From assembly GCF_000515415.1 (NCBI RefSeq), contig NZ_KI911783.1, positions 6,869,831-6,933,830 of the forward strand: a stretch of DNA of 64,000 bases, given 5' to 3'. The translations under genes were made by a program, and so were the position numbers. This DNA comes from Bradyrhizobium sp. WSM1417 (GTDB taxonomy: Bacteria > Pseudomonadota > Alphaproteobacteria > Rhizobiales > Xanthobacteraceae). The notes beneath the pieces are model-generated. The model was not told the origin of the DNA. It ran no database searches and was given only the letters and a program-made list of their open reading frames with translations. Position 1 is the stretch's first letter. Every line of letters begins with the position of its first letter. Positions 51,655-59,200 of this stretch are shown here, one piece after another.

Positions 51655-52425
51655 ATGCGTTCGTTTTTTATTGCTTTCACCTCCCTGATGCTTTTGAGCG
51701 CGGGCGCCGCGCAGGCCAAGGTCGAGATCACCGTCGACAAAGACAATCAGCAGATGACCGTCGCTGTCGACGGCGTCGCGCGCTACCACTGGCCGGTGTC
51801 GACAGGCATCCCCTCGCGGGAGACGCCGAACGGCGCGTTCCGCACCTTCCGCATGGAAGAGGATCACTACTCCAAGGAATTCGACGACGCGCCGATGCCG
51901 CACGCGATCTTCTTCACCAAGGTCGGGCACGCCATCCACGGCACCGACTCGGTCGGCCGGCTCGGCACGCCCGCCTCGCACGGCTGCGTGCGGCTGTCGC
52001 GCCAGAATGCCACGACGCTCTACGCGCTGGTGCAGCAACAGGGCGTGCTCAACACCACGGTGACACTGACCGGCTCGGCGCAAGTGGCGCTAGCGCGCAA
52101 TCCGCGTGGCCGCAGCCCCACGGCAGTGGCCCGCGCGCCGCAGCCCGCCGAAGAACAATACGCCACATCAGGCGATCCCGTGAACCTGACGCCTCAGGCC
52201 GCACCTGCCCGCCGCTACATGCCGCAGGATGACAACTACATCTATCCGGCCGACGGCAGCGACACCAGCGCGCGCTACCCGGCGCCGCGCGGCACCCGTC
52301 CGCTCTATGACGCACAAGTCTATCAGCAGCAGCCGCAGCAATATTACAATCAGGGCAACGGCACCTATTATCAGCCGCAGCCCCGGCAGGTTTACCAACC
52401 GCGTGGCTATTACTACCAGAACTGA
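51655..52425 (+). CDS. L,D-transpeptidase (YkuD domain), secreted
   Basis: The gene encodes 256 residues. A signal peptide (1-21) is followed by a YkuD catalytic domain with HAIHGTDSVGRLGTPASHGCVRLSRQNA. His95 and the SHGCVRL motif with Cys111 are intact. It forms 3-3 cross-links in peptidoglycan or attaches proteins to it, in the periplasm. The C-terminal 110 residues are Pro/Gln/Tyr-rich (QQQPQQYYNQGNGTYY), a common low-complexity tail in rhizobial homologues. GGAGG lies about eleven bases before the ATG. It is 205 bases upstream of the acylation cluster. Confidence 0.9.
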   Translation: MRSFFIAFTSLMLLSAGAAQAKVEITVDKDNQQMTVAVDGVARYHWPVSTGIPSRETPNGAFRTFRMEEDHYSKEFDDAPMPHAIFFTKVGHAIHGTDSVGRLGTPASHGCVRLSRQNATTLYALVQQQGVLNTTVTLTGSAQVALARNPRGRSPTAVARAPQPAEEQYATSGDPVNLTPQAAPARRYMPQDDNYIYPADGSDTSARYPAPRGTRPLYDAQVYQQQPQQYYNQGNGTYYQPQPRQVYQPRGYYYQN

Positions 52426-52595
52426 CTCTATCTGAACGGGGCGTTGCCGCGCCAGCGAATCAGAAAGCCGCTGCCGCGACGGGCGCTTGCGGCAGTCGAC
52501 CGCAGGAATAGCGCCAGCCTGTGCACGGATTGGGCACCGGCCGACGCAAGGAAGCAACAGTCCACAACCTTCAACGCAGCGGCGTTCCGACCAAA

Positions 52596-52623
52596 TTGAC
52601 AACCAGGGGGGCAGCCCTATTGT
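52596..52623 (+). promoter_or_regulatory. Candidate promoter of the acyl carrier protein gene
   Basis: TTGACA (52596-52601) and TATTGT (52618-52623) are separated by 16 bases. Transcription would begin close to the TTG at 52631, which would make the message nearly leaderless. The remaining bases after the L,D-transpeptidase gene show no other feature. Confidence 0.4.
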
Positions 52624-52630
52624 CGTTCCA

Positions 52631-52903
52631 TTGTTTCTGGGACATGACATAACACGCGAGCAGATTTCGGATTTCTGCGTTACCGCCCTGGCAAATATCC
52701 TGCGAATCTCAAGGGATCGCGTCGATATCAGCACGAAATTCAGCCGCCTCGGCCTCGATTCGGCGATGCTGGTCTACCTGATGATGGAACTCGAGGAGAA
52801 GCTCGACCTCGAACTATCGACGGACGATTTTTACGACCATCCAACCGTTGAAGCCTTGTCGCGATTTCTCGTCGACAAGCGCGCAATCCGCCCCGCCGCC
52901 TGA
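52631..52903 (+). CDS. Acyl carrier protein (phosphopantetheine attachment domain)
   Basis: The gene encodes about 90 residues. The four-helix carrier fold is clear: QISDFCVTALANILRI, TKFSRLGLDSAMLVYLMMELEEKLDLEL, and DDFYDHPTVEALSRFLVD. The phosphopantetheine Ser is in GLDSAM, with the usual DSL altered to DSA. It would carry an acyl group loaded by the ligase encoded 24 bases downstream. The start is uncertain; TTG at 52631 is the best fit to the domain, since no in-frame ATG precedes it. It is not a primary-metabolism AcpP but a dedicated carrier. Confidence 0.85.
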   Translation: MFLGHDITREQISDFCVTALANILRISRDRVDISTKFSRLGLDSAMLVYLMMELEEKLDLELSTDDFYDHPTVEALSRFLVDKRAIRPAA

Positions 52904-52927
52904 GGGCGGCTGAAGCCGGCGCAACCC

Positions 52928-54628
52928 ATGGAAACTTTCCGCTCGCTCGTGGCACTGCTAGCCCGGCGTGCGGCGGAGCAGGCCGACGACCGCGCCTATG
53001 CCTTCGTCTCCGATCGCGGGACGGAGGAAGCTATCCTCACCTTCCACCAACTGCATCGCTCCGCATCCGCCCTTGCGCAGCGATTGACTGTGACCGCGCG
53101 TCGCGGCGACCGCGCCATTCTGGTGTTTCCGCCCGGCATCGAATTCATGGTGGCGTTCTTCGGCTGTCTGATGGCCGGCATCATCGCCGTGCCGATGATG
53201 ATGCCGCGGCGAAACAGCGCGCGCGATGCCAGCGTCGCGATCCTCGCCAATTGCACGCCGGCGGTTGCGCTGACCAATTCGGCCGTCTTGCTCCGTGGTG
53301 ATCTGCGGGCACGCTTCGAGCAAGCGGACATTCGCTGGATCGAGGTCGATCTCGCCGCGGCCGATGGTGAGACAATCAAACTGCCCGAGCCGGCGCCGGA
53401 CGACACCGCCTTCCTTCAATATACCTCCGGCTCGACGTCCGCGCCGAAAGGCGTGATGGTAAGCCACGCCAATCTGCTCGCTAATCTCGAGATGATCCGG
53501 CTCGCGCTCGGCAACACCCGGCAATCGACTTACGTCAATTGGGTGCCGCTCTATCACGACATGGGGCTGATCCTGAACGCACTGCAGGCACTCTACGTCG
53601 GCGCGACCTGCGTGCTGATGGCGCCGAACGCATTCATGCAGCGGCCGCTCGGCTGGCTCCGCGCGATCTCGCACTATCGGGCGGAAGTGGCGTGCAGCCC
53701 GAATTTCGGCTTCGACCTCTGCGTCAGCCGCTATCGCGCCGACCAGATGGAGGGTGTCGACTTGTCCTCGCTCAGGATCGCGCTGAACGGTGCAGAGCCG
53801 GTGCATGCGGAAACCATCGAACGGTTTACCCAGACATTTGCGCCGCACGGCCTCGCCCCCCGCGCGATGTATCCCGCCTACGGAATGGCGGAAGCGACGC
53901 TCCTGATTTCCGGCGGACGCCGTGGCGAGGATCATGTCACACGCAGCCTGAGCCGCACGGCGCTTCAGGCGCATGCGGCGGAAGAGCCTTCCAGCGCCGA
54001 AGATACGCAGATCGCCGTCGGCTGCGGCCGCGCGCTCACCGGCGAGCGGATCGCCATCGTGGACGCGGACAACCGCACGCGCCTGCCTGCGCACCGCGTC
54101 GGTGAGATATGGGTGAACGGCGCCAATATTGCCCGCGCCTATTGGCGCAACGACGAGGCGACGCGCGAGGGGCTCAATGCGCAGATTGCCGGCGAAAACG
54201 GGGCGTGGCTGCGCACCGGCGACCTCGGCTTCCTCGACGTGACAGGCGAATTGTTCGTCACGGGCCGGATCAAGGACCTCATCATCGTCCGCGGCATCAA
54301 CCATTATCCCCAGGACGTCGAGCGCACCGTGCAATCGCTCGATGGAGCTTTGCGCGAAAATTGCGGCGCGGCGTTCTCGGTGCCGGATGAGAGCGGCGAA
54401 GAGGCACTCGTCATCGTCCAGGAAATCGAGCGCACCGCGCGCCACTCGATCGACACCGAAGCGATCAAGGGCCGGATTCGCGAGGCCGTCGCCGACAACC
54501 ACGAACTCTCCGTGCGCCACATCGCGCTGATCCGGCCCAGCACCCTGCCGAAGACCACCAGCGGCAAGATCCAGCGCAAGCTGGCGCGCAAGCTCTGGCT
54601 CGATGGCGGTTTTGAGCAGCTCGGCTGA
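52928..54628 (+). CDS. Fatty acyl-AMP ligase (FAAL-like adenylate-forming enzyme)
   Basis: The gene encodes 566 residues. The P-loop YTSGSTSAPKG (165-175), the SWLP-like VNWVPLYHDMGLI, MAPNAFMQRPLGWLRAIS and SPNFGFDLCVSRY strongly match the FAAL branch. RTGDLGF, the hinge region and the C-terminal Lys motif LPKTTSGKIQRK are present. It activates a fatty acid with ATP and transfers it to the carrier protein encoded just upstream, rather than to CoA. The stop lies six bases from the convergent SGNH gene. Chain-length specificity is unknown. Confidence 0.92.
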   Translation: METFRSLVALLARRAAEQADDRAYAFVSDRGTEEAILTFHQLHRSASALAQRLTVTARRGDRAILVFPPGIEFMVAFFGCLMAGIIAVPMMMPRRNSARDASVAILANCTPAVALTNSAVLLRGDLRARFEQADIRWIEVDLAAADGETIKLPEPAPDDTAFLQYTSGSTSAPKGVMVSHANLLANLEMIRLALGNTRQSTYVNWVPLYHDMGLILNALQALYVGATCVLMAPNAFMQRPLGWLRAISHYRAEVACSPNFGFDLCVSRYRADQMEGVDLSSLRIALNGAEPVHAETIERFTQTFAPHGLAPRAMYPAYGMAEATLLISGGRRGEDHVTRSLSRTALQAHAAEEPSSAEDTQIAVGCGRALTGERIAIVDADNRTRLPAHRVGEIWVNGANIARAYWRNDEATREGLNAQIAGENGAWLRTGDLGFLDVTGELFVTGRIKDLIIVRGINHYPQDVERTVQSLDGALRENCGAAFSVPDESGEEALVIVQEIERTARHSIDTEAIKGRIREAVADNHELSVRHIALIRPSTLPKTTSGKIQRKLARKLWLDGGFEQLG

Positions 54629-54634
54629 GACGAC

Positions 54635-55648
54635 TCAGAAATCGATCTTCGCGCTCTCCCCATCGCGCAGGCTCGCAGCGATCCCCTGCTCGATCTTGCG
54701 CGCGAGAATTGGGCGATAATGGATGAAATCGGCAAAATTGGCGCGGTCGCGCGTGAGAGCGTTGTCAACTCGGTAGCTGATGAAATTGCTGCGCGGTCGG
54801 CCCGCGACCACTTTCTTCAGCGCAGTATCGCAGGCGCTGCGCTCCAGGGCGGCTTCCGTGCCGGGCTCCGGCACGGTGGTCGCGAAGGTCGGCGGCACGA
54901 TGATGACGACGGGCACATCGGCCGGCAATGTCCTGACGGTATCTGCCAGCGCAGCAATCTCGGGAAATGTCGCCCGCATCTCGGCGGACAAGGACGCCGC
55001 CGGATCCCTTGGCCAGCCGACTTCCTTGAACTGACCCGGCGGCCAGATATCCTCATAGCTGACAAAGCCGTCAGGGTTCATCCGTGGTCGCCGGCCAAGC
55101 CCGATACTGATGCGTTGAAAAGCCTGCTCGATCGCCTGCCAGGAGATCAGCCGTGCGGCGTAGGTGACGACGCTTCTGTCGTAGAGCCAGTCGGGGAATG
55201 GGACGCCGCCCTCCTCCTTGGCACGTGCATGCGCGCACCAGCCGGGGTCGGCTACGATCACCAGTGCGCCGACCTCCCGGTGATTCCGCAGGAAGAAGTC
55301 CAGCACCGCGAGCTCCTGGCGGGGAACCGCACCGGTCATGTAGAGCTGCACGAATCGCTGGCCGGTCGCGCGCGACAATTCCGCCGGCTCGATCATCTGC
55401 GCCGTTGAATTGCCCAGGATCGCGGCATTGAAAACCGGATTCCTGGCGCGGCTCGCGGCCGTGATCTGGGTCAGACGATTATCGACGCCGTCGATACCGA
55501 GCAGGCCGAGCTTGCCGCTGTCATAGGGATCGACCGCTACCATGAGTGCGAGCACCAGCAGCGCAGCGGCGATCAGCGTGCCCAGACACGCGAGCAAGCT
55601 CCGGCCCCAGCCGGGGTCGGTCTCAGAACTTGAAGTAAACGAAGTCAT
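54635..55648 (-). CDS. Membrane-anchored SGNH/DltD-like protein of an acylation system
   Basis: The gene encodes 337 residues. One membrane helix (about 18-40, LLACLGTLIAAALLVLALMVAVD) is followed by a large periplasmic domain. The motif AILGNSTA (Ser81) and a C-terminal D-x-x-H (Asp307, His310 in ADFIHY) fit an SGNH-hydrolase-like triad, as in DltD and AlgJ/AlgX-type partners of MBOAT acyltransferases. The start at 55648 overlaps the MBOAT gene by 26 bases, so translation is coupled. It would accept or transfer the acyl group on the outer face of the inner membrane. Exact role inferred. Confidence 0.75.
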   Translation of the reverse strand: MTSFTSSSETDPGWGRSLLACLGTLIAAALLVLALMVAVDPYDSGKLGLLGIDGVDNRLTQITAASRARNPVFNAAILGNSTAQMIEPAELSRATGQRFVQLYMTGAVPRQELAVLDFFLRNHREVGALVIVADPGWCAHARAKEEGGVPFPDWLYDRSVVTYAARLISWQAIEQAFQRISIGLGRRPRMNPDGFVSYEDIWPPGQFKEVGWPRDPAASLSAEMRATFPEIAALADTVRTLPADVPVVIIVPPTFATTVPEPGTEAALERSACDTALKKVVAGRPRSNFISYRVDNALTRDRANFADFIHYRPILARKIEQGIAASLRDGESAKIDF

Positions 55649-57005
55649 GCAGATCCCGACCACCCATGTGGAGCAGCAATGCGAATAACCCAAGACCGAG
55701 CAGAGCAGCGAGCCACGGATTGGGGCGACGCGTGAGCACCGCTACGATGTCCTGGCTCGCTGGCAGCAGGAAGGCGAACAGCGGCGCGACAATCAGCGGC
55801 CACAAATGCTTTCCGCGCTCGAGCGGCAGCGGCGAAAGCAGTCCGCAGAAGACGTGCCAGGCCGCCTCCACGGAGCCCGCGCGAAAAATCACGCCGGTCG
55901 CGAGCACAAACAACACGGTCAGCGCCCAGCCGAGCCATGATGGGAACGTCGGGCCATAGCGACGCCACAGCGTGCAAGCAACCAGCGCAAGCCCGTGCAA
56001 AACACCCCACAGCACGAAGGTCCAGCTCGCGCCGTGCCAGAGGCCGCACAGCGCCATGGTGATCATCATGGCGGCGAAAAACTGTACGGGAAGCCAGCGC
56101 CGCGGCAGCAGGCGGAGATTGACCAGCGGATAAAACACGTAGTCGCGCAGGAACAGCATCAGGGTGATGTGCCAGCGCTGCCAGAAATCCTGGATATTGG
56201 TCGAGCGCAGCGGCGCATCGAAATTGTACGGCAGCTGCACGCCGAACAGCAGGCCGAGGCCGATCGCGATGTCGGAATAGCCGGAGAAATCGAGCAGGAT
56301 CTGGAAGGAGAAGCAGAAGGCGAGCCACGCGTCACCGCCCGGCAGCGGCCCGCTCGATGCCTGCGCGTAGATGGGATCGAGCAGATGCGCGAGGCCGTCG
56401 GCGATCACGATTTTTTCGAGCAGGCCGATCGCGATGAAGCAGGTGGCGACGCAAAACTGGCGCTGCCAGCCCGGAACGTAGACCTGCCTGCCGAACTGGT
56501 GCATCACCTCCGACCAGCGCGCCAGCGGGCCGGCGATCGCCTGCGGGAAGAAGGCGATGTAGAGCGCGTAGCGGTCGAGCGCATAGAGCGGCGCCCTGCC
56601 GCGCTTCAGGTCAACCAGATACATGATGTGGTGAAAGGTGAAGAAGGATATGCCGAGCGGCAGCCCGACGTCGAGCACCGGCAACCTCGTACCCAGTACG
56701 AGACTGAGATTGGCAAGAAGGAAGTTGGCGTATTTGAACAGCGCCAGCACCGCAAGATCGAGCCCGATCACCAGCGTCAGCACTGCCGGCCACTTCACGC
56801 GCTCATAGGCGACCGAGGCGAGCCAGTTGATCGCGATGGAGCCGATCAGGAGCAGGATGAAGGACGGGCTGCCCCAGGCATAGAAGGCGAGCGACAGCGC
56901 TACCTGCACGCCGATACGCAAGCCCGGATAGGGATCGGCCAAGCGATAGATCAGCAGCGCCGCGGGCAGAAAGACCAGGAGAAAGGGATAGTCGTTGAAC
57001 AGCAT
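55623..57005 (-). CDS. MBOAT family membrane-bound O-acyltransferase (AlgI/DltB-like)
   Basis: The gene encodes 460 residues with about eleven membrane helices. Family signatures: FTFHHIMYLVD, FFPQAIAGPLARW, LDFSGYSDIAIGLGLLFG, the block STNIQDFWQRWHITLMLFLRDYVFYPL, and CGLWHGASWTF with the catalytic His324. It transfers an acyl group from a cytoplasmic donor, here probably the acyl carrier protein, to an acceptor on the far side of the membrane. It overlaps the SGNH-like gene by 26 bases. A desaturase gene is 45 bases upstream. Confidence 0.93.
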   Translation of the reverse strand: MLFNDYPFLLVFLPAALLIYRLADPYPGLRIGVQVALSLAFYAWGSPSFILLLIGSIAINWLASVAYERVKWPAVLTLVIGLDLAVLALFKYANFLLANLSLVLGTRLPVLDVGLPLGISFFTFHHIMYLVDLKRGRAPLYALDRYALYIAFFPQAIAGPLARWSEVMHQFGRQVYVPGWQRQFCVATCFIAIGLLEKIVIADGLAHLLDPIYAQASSGPLPGGDAWLAFCFSFQILLDFSGYSDIAIGLGLLFGVQLPYNFDAPLRSTNIQDFWQRWHITLMLFLRDYVFYPLVNLRLLPRRWLPVQFFAAMMITMALCGLWHGASWTFVLWGVLHGLALVACTLWRRYGPTFPSWLGWALTVLFVLATGVIFRAGSVEAAWHVFCGLLSPLPLERGKHLWPLIVAPLFAFLLPASQDIVAVLTRRPNPWLAALLGLGLFALLLHMGGRDLHDFVYFKF

Positions 57006-57050
57006 CGGTTCAAAGCCGCGCCATCGCCGGCGTGAGCCGGCGGATGATGC

Positions 57051-57959
57051 TCAGCCCGTTTCGAGGTCGGGCGCAGCGTCGCCCGGCTGCCGTAGCATGC
57101 GTCGCGCAATCTTCTCCTCGCTCGGCACCTTGACGTCCCAGGCCAGTCCCAGCGCTTCCAGCGCCCGGATGAAGATGAAGCCGGGATCGAACTCGAACCA
57201 GCGCAGGCCGAACGCTGCGGAATAGGGAAAGGCATGGTGGTTGTTGTGCCAGCCCTCGCCCCAGGCAAGCCAGGCCATCACGCCGAGATTGCGGCTGTTG
57301 TCGTCGCGGGTGACGAAAGGCTGCGCGCCAAAGCTGTGCATCACGGAGTTGATGGCGGACATGGTCTGCTCGACCACGAACATGCGCACTACGCCGCCCC
57401 AGAGCAAGCCGGTGAGTGCGCCCCACAGGCTCATGGTGGCGAGGCCGCCGATCGCGGCCGGCAGCACCAGGCCGAGACCGACCCAAGTGTAATAGTAGCT
57501 GTTGACGGCAACCAGTCTGCGATCTGCTATCAGATCCGGGACATAGTGCGCAACGTTGGGATAATCGTGCTCGATCATCCAGGTCAAATGCGCGTGCAGG
57601 AAGCCGCGCAGGCGGCCGAATGCGCCGTCGCCGTGCAGCCGCGGCGAATGCAGATCGCCGTCGTGATCGGACAATTCGTGGTGCCGGCGGTGCATTGCCG
57701 CCCAGGACAGCATGGGACCGCGGCCGGCCATCGATCCCATCACGACCAGGATCGCACTCATCGCTGTGGAGGTCGCGAAGGCGCGGTGGGTAAAGAGCCG
57801 GTGATAGCCGACGGTGAGGCCGAGGCCGGTGACCAGCCAGAAGCCGACGAACAGGCCAAGCTCGATCGCGCCGATCGGGCGGTAGAGCAGAAGGACCAGC
57901 GCCAGCAGCGTGCCGAGGAAAGGCAAGACGTCGAAGATGATGAAATGCCGCCGCTGCAT
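57051..57959 (-). CDS. Acyl desaturase (delta-9 / acyl-CoA desaturase type)
   Basis: The gene encodes 302 residues. Three histidine boxes are intact: HRLFTH (53-58), HRRHH (90-94) and EGWHNNHH. They hold the di-iron centre of membrane desaturases. Several hydrophobic helices flank them (LLALVLLLYRPIGAIEL and others). It inserts a cis double bond into an acyl chain at the inner membrane. It is the first gene of the desaturase-MBOAT-SGNH operon, so the acyl group transferred by that system is probably unsaturated. The start could lie further upstream, but 57959 gives the family length. Confidence 0.9.
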   Translation of the reverse strand: MQRRHFIIFDVLPFLGTLLALVLLLYRPIGAIELGLFVGFWLVTGLGLTVGYHRLFTHRAFATSTAMSAILVVMGSMAGRGPMLSWAAMHRRHHELSDHDGDLHSPRLHGDGAFGRLRGFLHAHLTWMIEHDYPNVAHYVPDLIADRRLVAVNSYYYTWVGLGLVLPAAIGGLATMSLWGALTGLLWGGVVRMFVVEQTMSAINSVMHSFGAQPFVTRDDNSRNLGVMAWLAWGEGWHNNHHAFPYSAAFGLRWFEFDPGFIFIRALEALGLAWDVKVPSEEKIARRMLRQPGDAAPDLETG

Positions 57960-58183
57960 CCGGCGAAAATGCCGGCTGCGGATAATTCGATGATCGCGTT
58001 GCTGCTGCACGGGCGGGATTCCAGGGCACCGACCATGAGTACATACCCCCGCGCCGGCCGCAACCCAAGCCACCGCCCAAGCCACCGCCCAAGGTTTCAA
58101 CAGCCACGAAAACCTATACAATCGGCCGGACGCGCCAAAACGCGTTGAAATATCGCCCCTTTCCCCTTGCCCCACGAGCCGTC

Positions 58184-59191
58184 ATGCCGTCACGTGCTGC
58201 GACGATCTTGACCGTACTGTCACTTCTCATTGCGGGGCCGGCCATGGGATTCGATTCGGCATCTGATTCGGCTTTCGACCTCGAAGCCCATCGCGGCGGG
58301 CGGGCACTGCTGCCGGAAAACACCCTGCCGGCGTTCGCCAACGCGCTGTCGATGGGCGTGGACACGCTGGAGCTCGACGTCGGCATCACCGCCGACGGCG
58401 AAGTCGTCGTGTCGCATGAGCGGGGGCTCAACCCTGATATCACGCGGGATGCGAGCGGCGCCTACGTCGCGGCCCCCGGCACGCCCTTCGTGAAGCTGCG
58501 GCTCGCCGACGTCAGGACCTACGACGTCGGCCAGATCCGGCCAGACAGCCCTTACGCGAAGCAATTCCCCGATCAGCGCGCCATGCCCGGGACCCGCATT
58601 CCGACCTTAAGCGAGCTGTTCGCGCTCGTGCGCAAATCCGGCAATACGCGCGTGCGCTTCAACATCGAGACCAAGATCGATCCGAACCATCCGGACGAGA
58701 CGCTCGATCCGCAATCTTTCGTCACCAGGCTGCTCGAGGTGATCGAAGCCGAAAAATTCTCCGACCGCGTCATGATCCAGTCGTTCGACTGGCGGACCCT
58801 GCTGCTGGTCCAGCAGCGGGCACCGAAGCTGCCGACGGTGTACCTGACGCTCCAGCGCGGCTCGGGCCAGACGGTGGCGCTGGACAAGGCGACCAAGTGG
58901 ACGGCTGGGTTCAGCCCGGCCGATCACGGCGGGTCGCTGCCCCGAACCATCAAGGCTGCGGGCGGCGCGATCTGGTCGCCCTATTTCGGCGACGTGACCG
59001 CGGCACTTATCTCGGAGGCTCATACGCTCGGGCTGCGTGTCGTGGTCTGGACCGTCAACAAGCCCGAGGACATGGCGCGCATGATCGAGATCGGCGTCGA
59101 CGGGATCATCTCCGACCGGCCCGATTTGTTGCGACAGGTCGCGGGCGAGAAGGCAATTGCATTGCCCGCGGGGACAGCGGTGGAGCCGTAG
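58184..59191 (+). CDS. Glycerophosphodiester phosphodiesterase, secreted
   Basis: The gene encodes 335 residues. A signal peptide (about 1-22, ending GPAMG) precedes a GDPD TIM barrel. Motifs: LEAHRGGRALLPENTLPAFANALSMGVDTLELDVGITADGEVVVSHE, RFNIETKIDP, VMIQSFDWRTLLLVQ and GVDGIISDRPDLL. These supply the catalytic His pair and metal ligands. It cleaves glycerophosphodiesters such as glycerophosphocholine in the periplasm to glycerol-3-phosphate and an alcohol. It is divergent from the desaturase gene. The spacer contains short CAAGCCACCGCC tandem repeats. Confidence 0.92.
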   Translation: MPSRAATILTVLSLLIAGPAMGFDSASDSAFDLEAHRGGRALLPENTLPAFANALSMGVDTLELDVGITADGEVVVSHERGLNPDITRDASGAYVAAPGTPFVKLRLADVRTYDVGQIRPDSPYAKQFPDQRAMPGTRIPTLSELFALVRKSGNTRVRFNIETKIDPNHPDETLDPQSFVTRLLEVIEAEKFSDRVMIQSFDWRTLLLVQQRAPKLPTVYLTLQRGSGQTVALDKATKWTAGFSPADHGGSLPRTIKAAGGAIWSPYFGDVTAALISEAHTLGLRVVVWTVNKPEDMARMIEIGVDGIISDRPDLLRQVAGEKAIALPAGTAVEP

Positions 59192-59200
59192 AAGCGGGCC

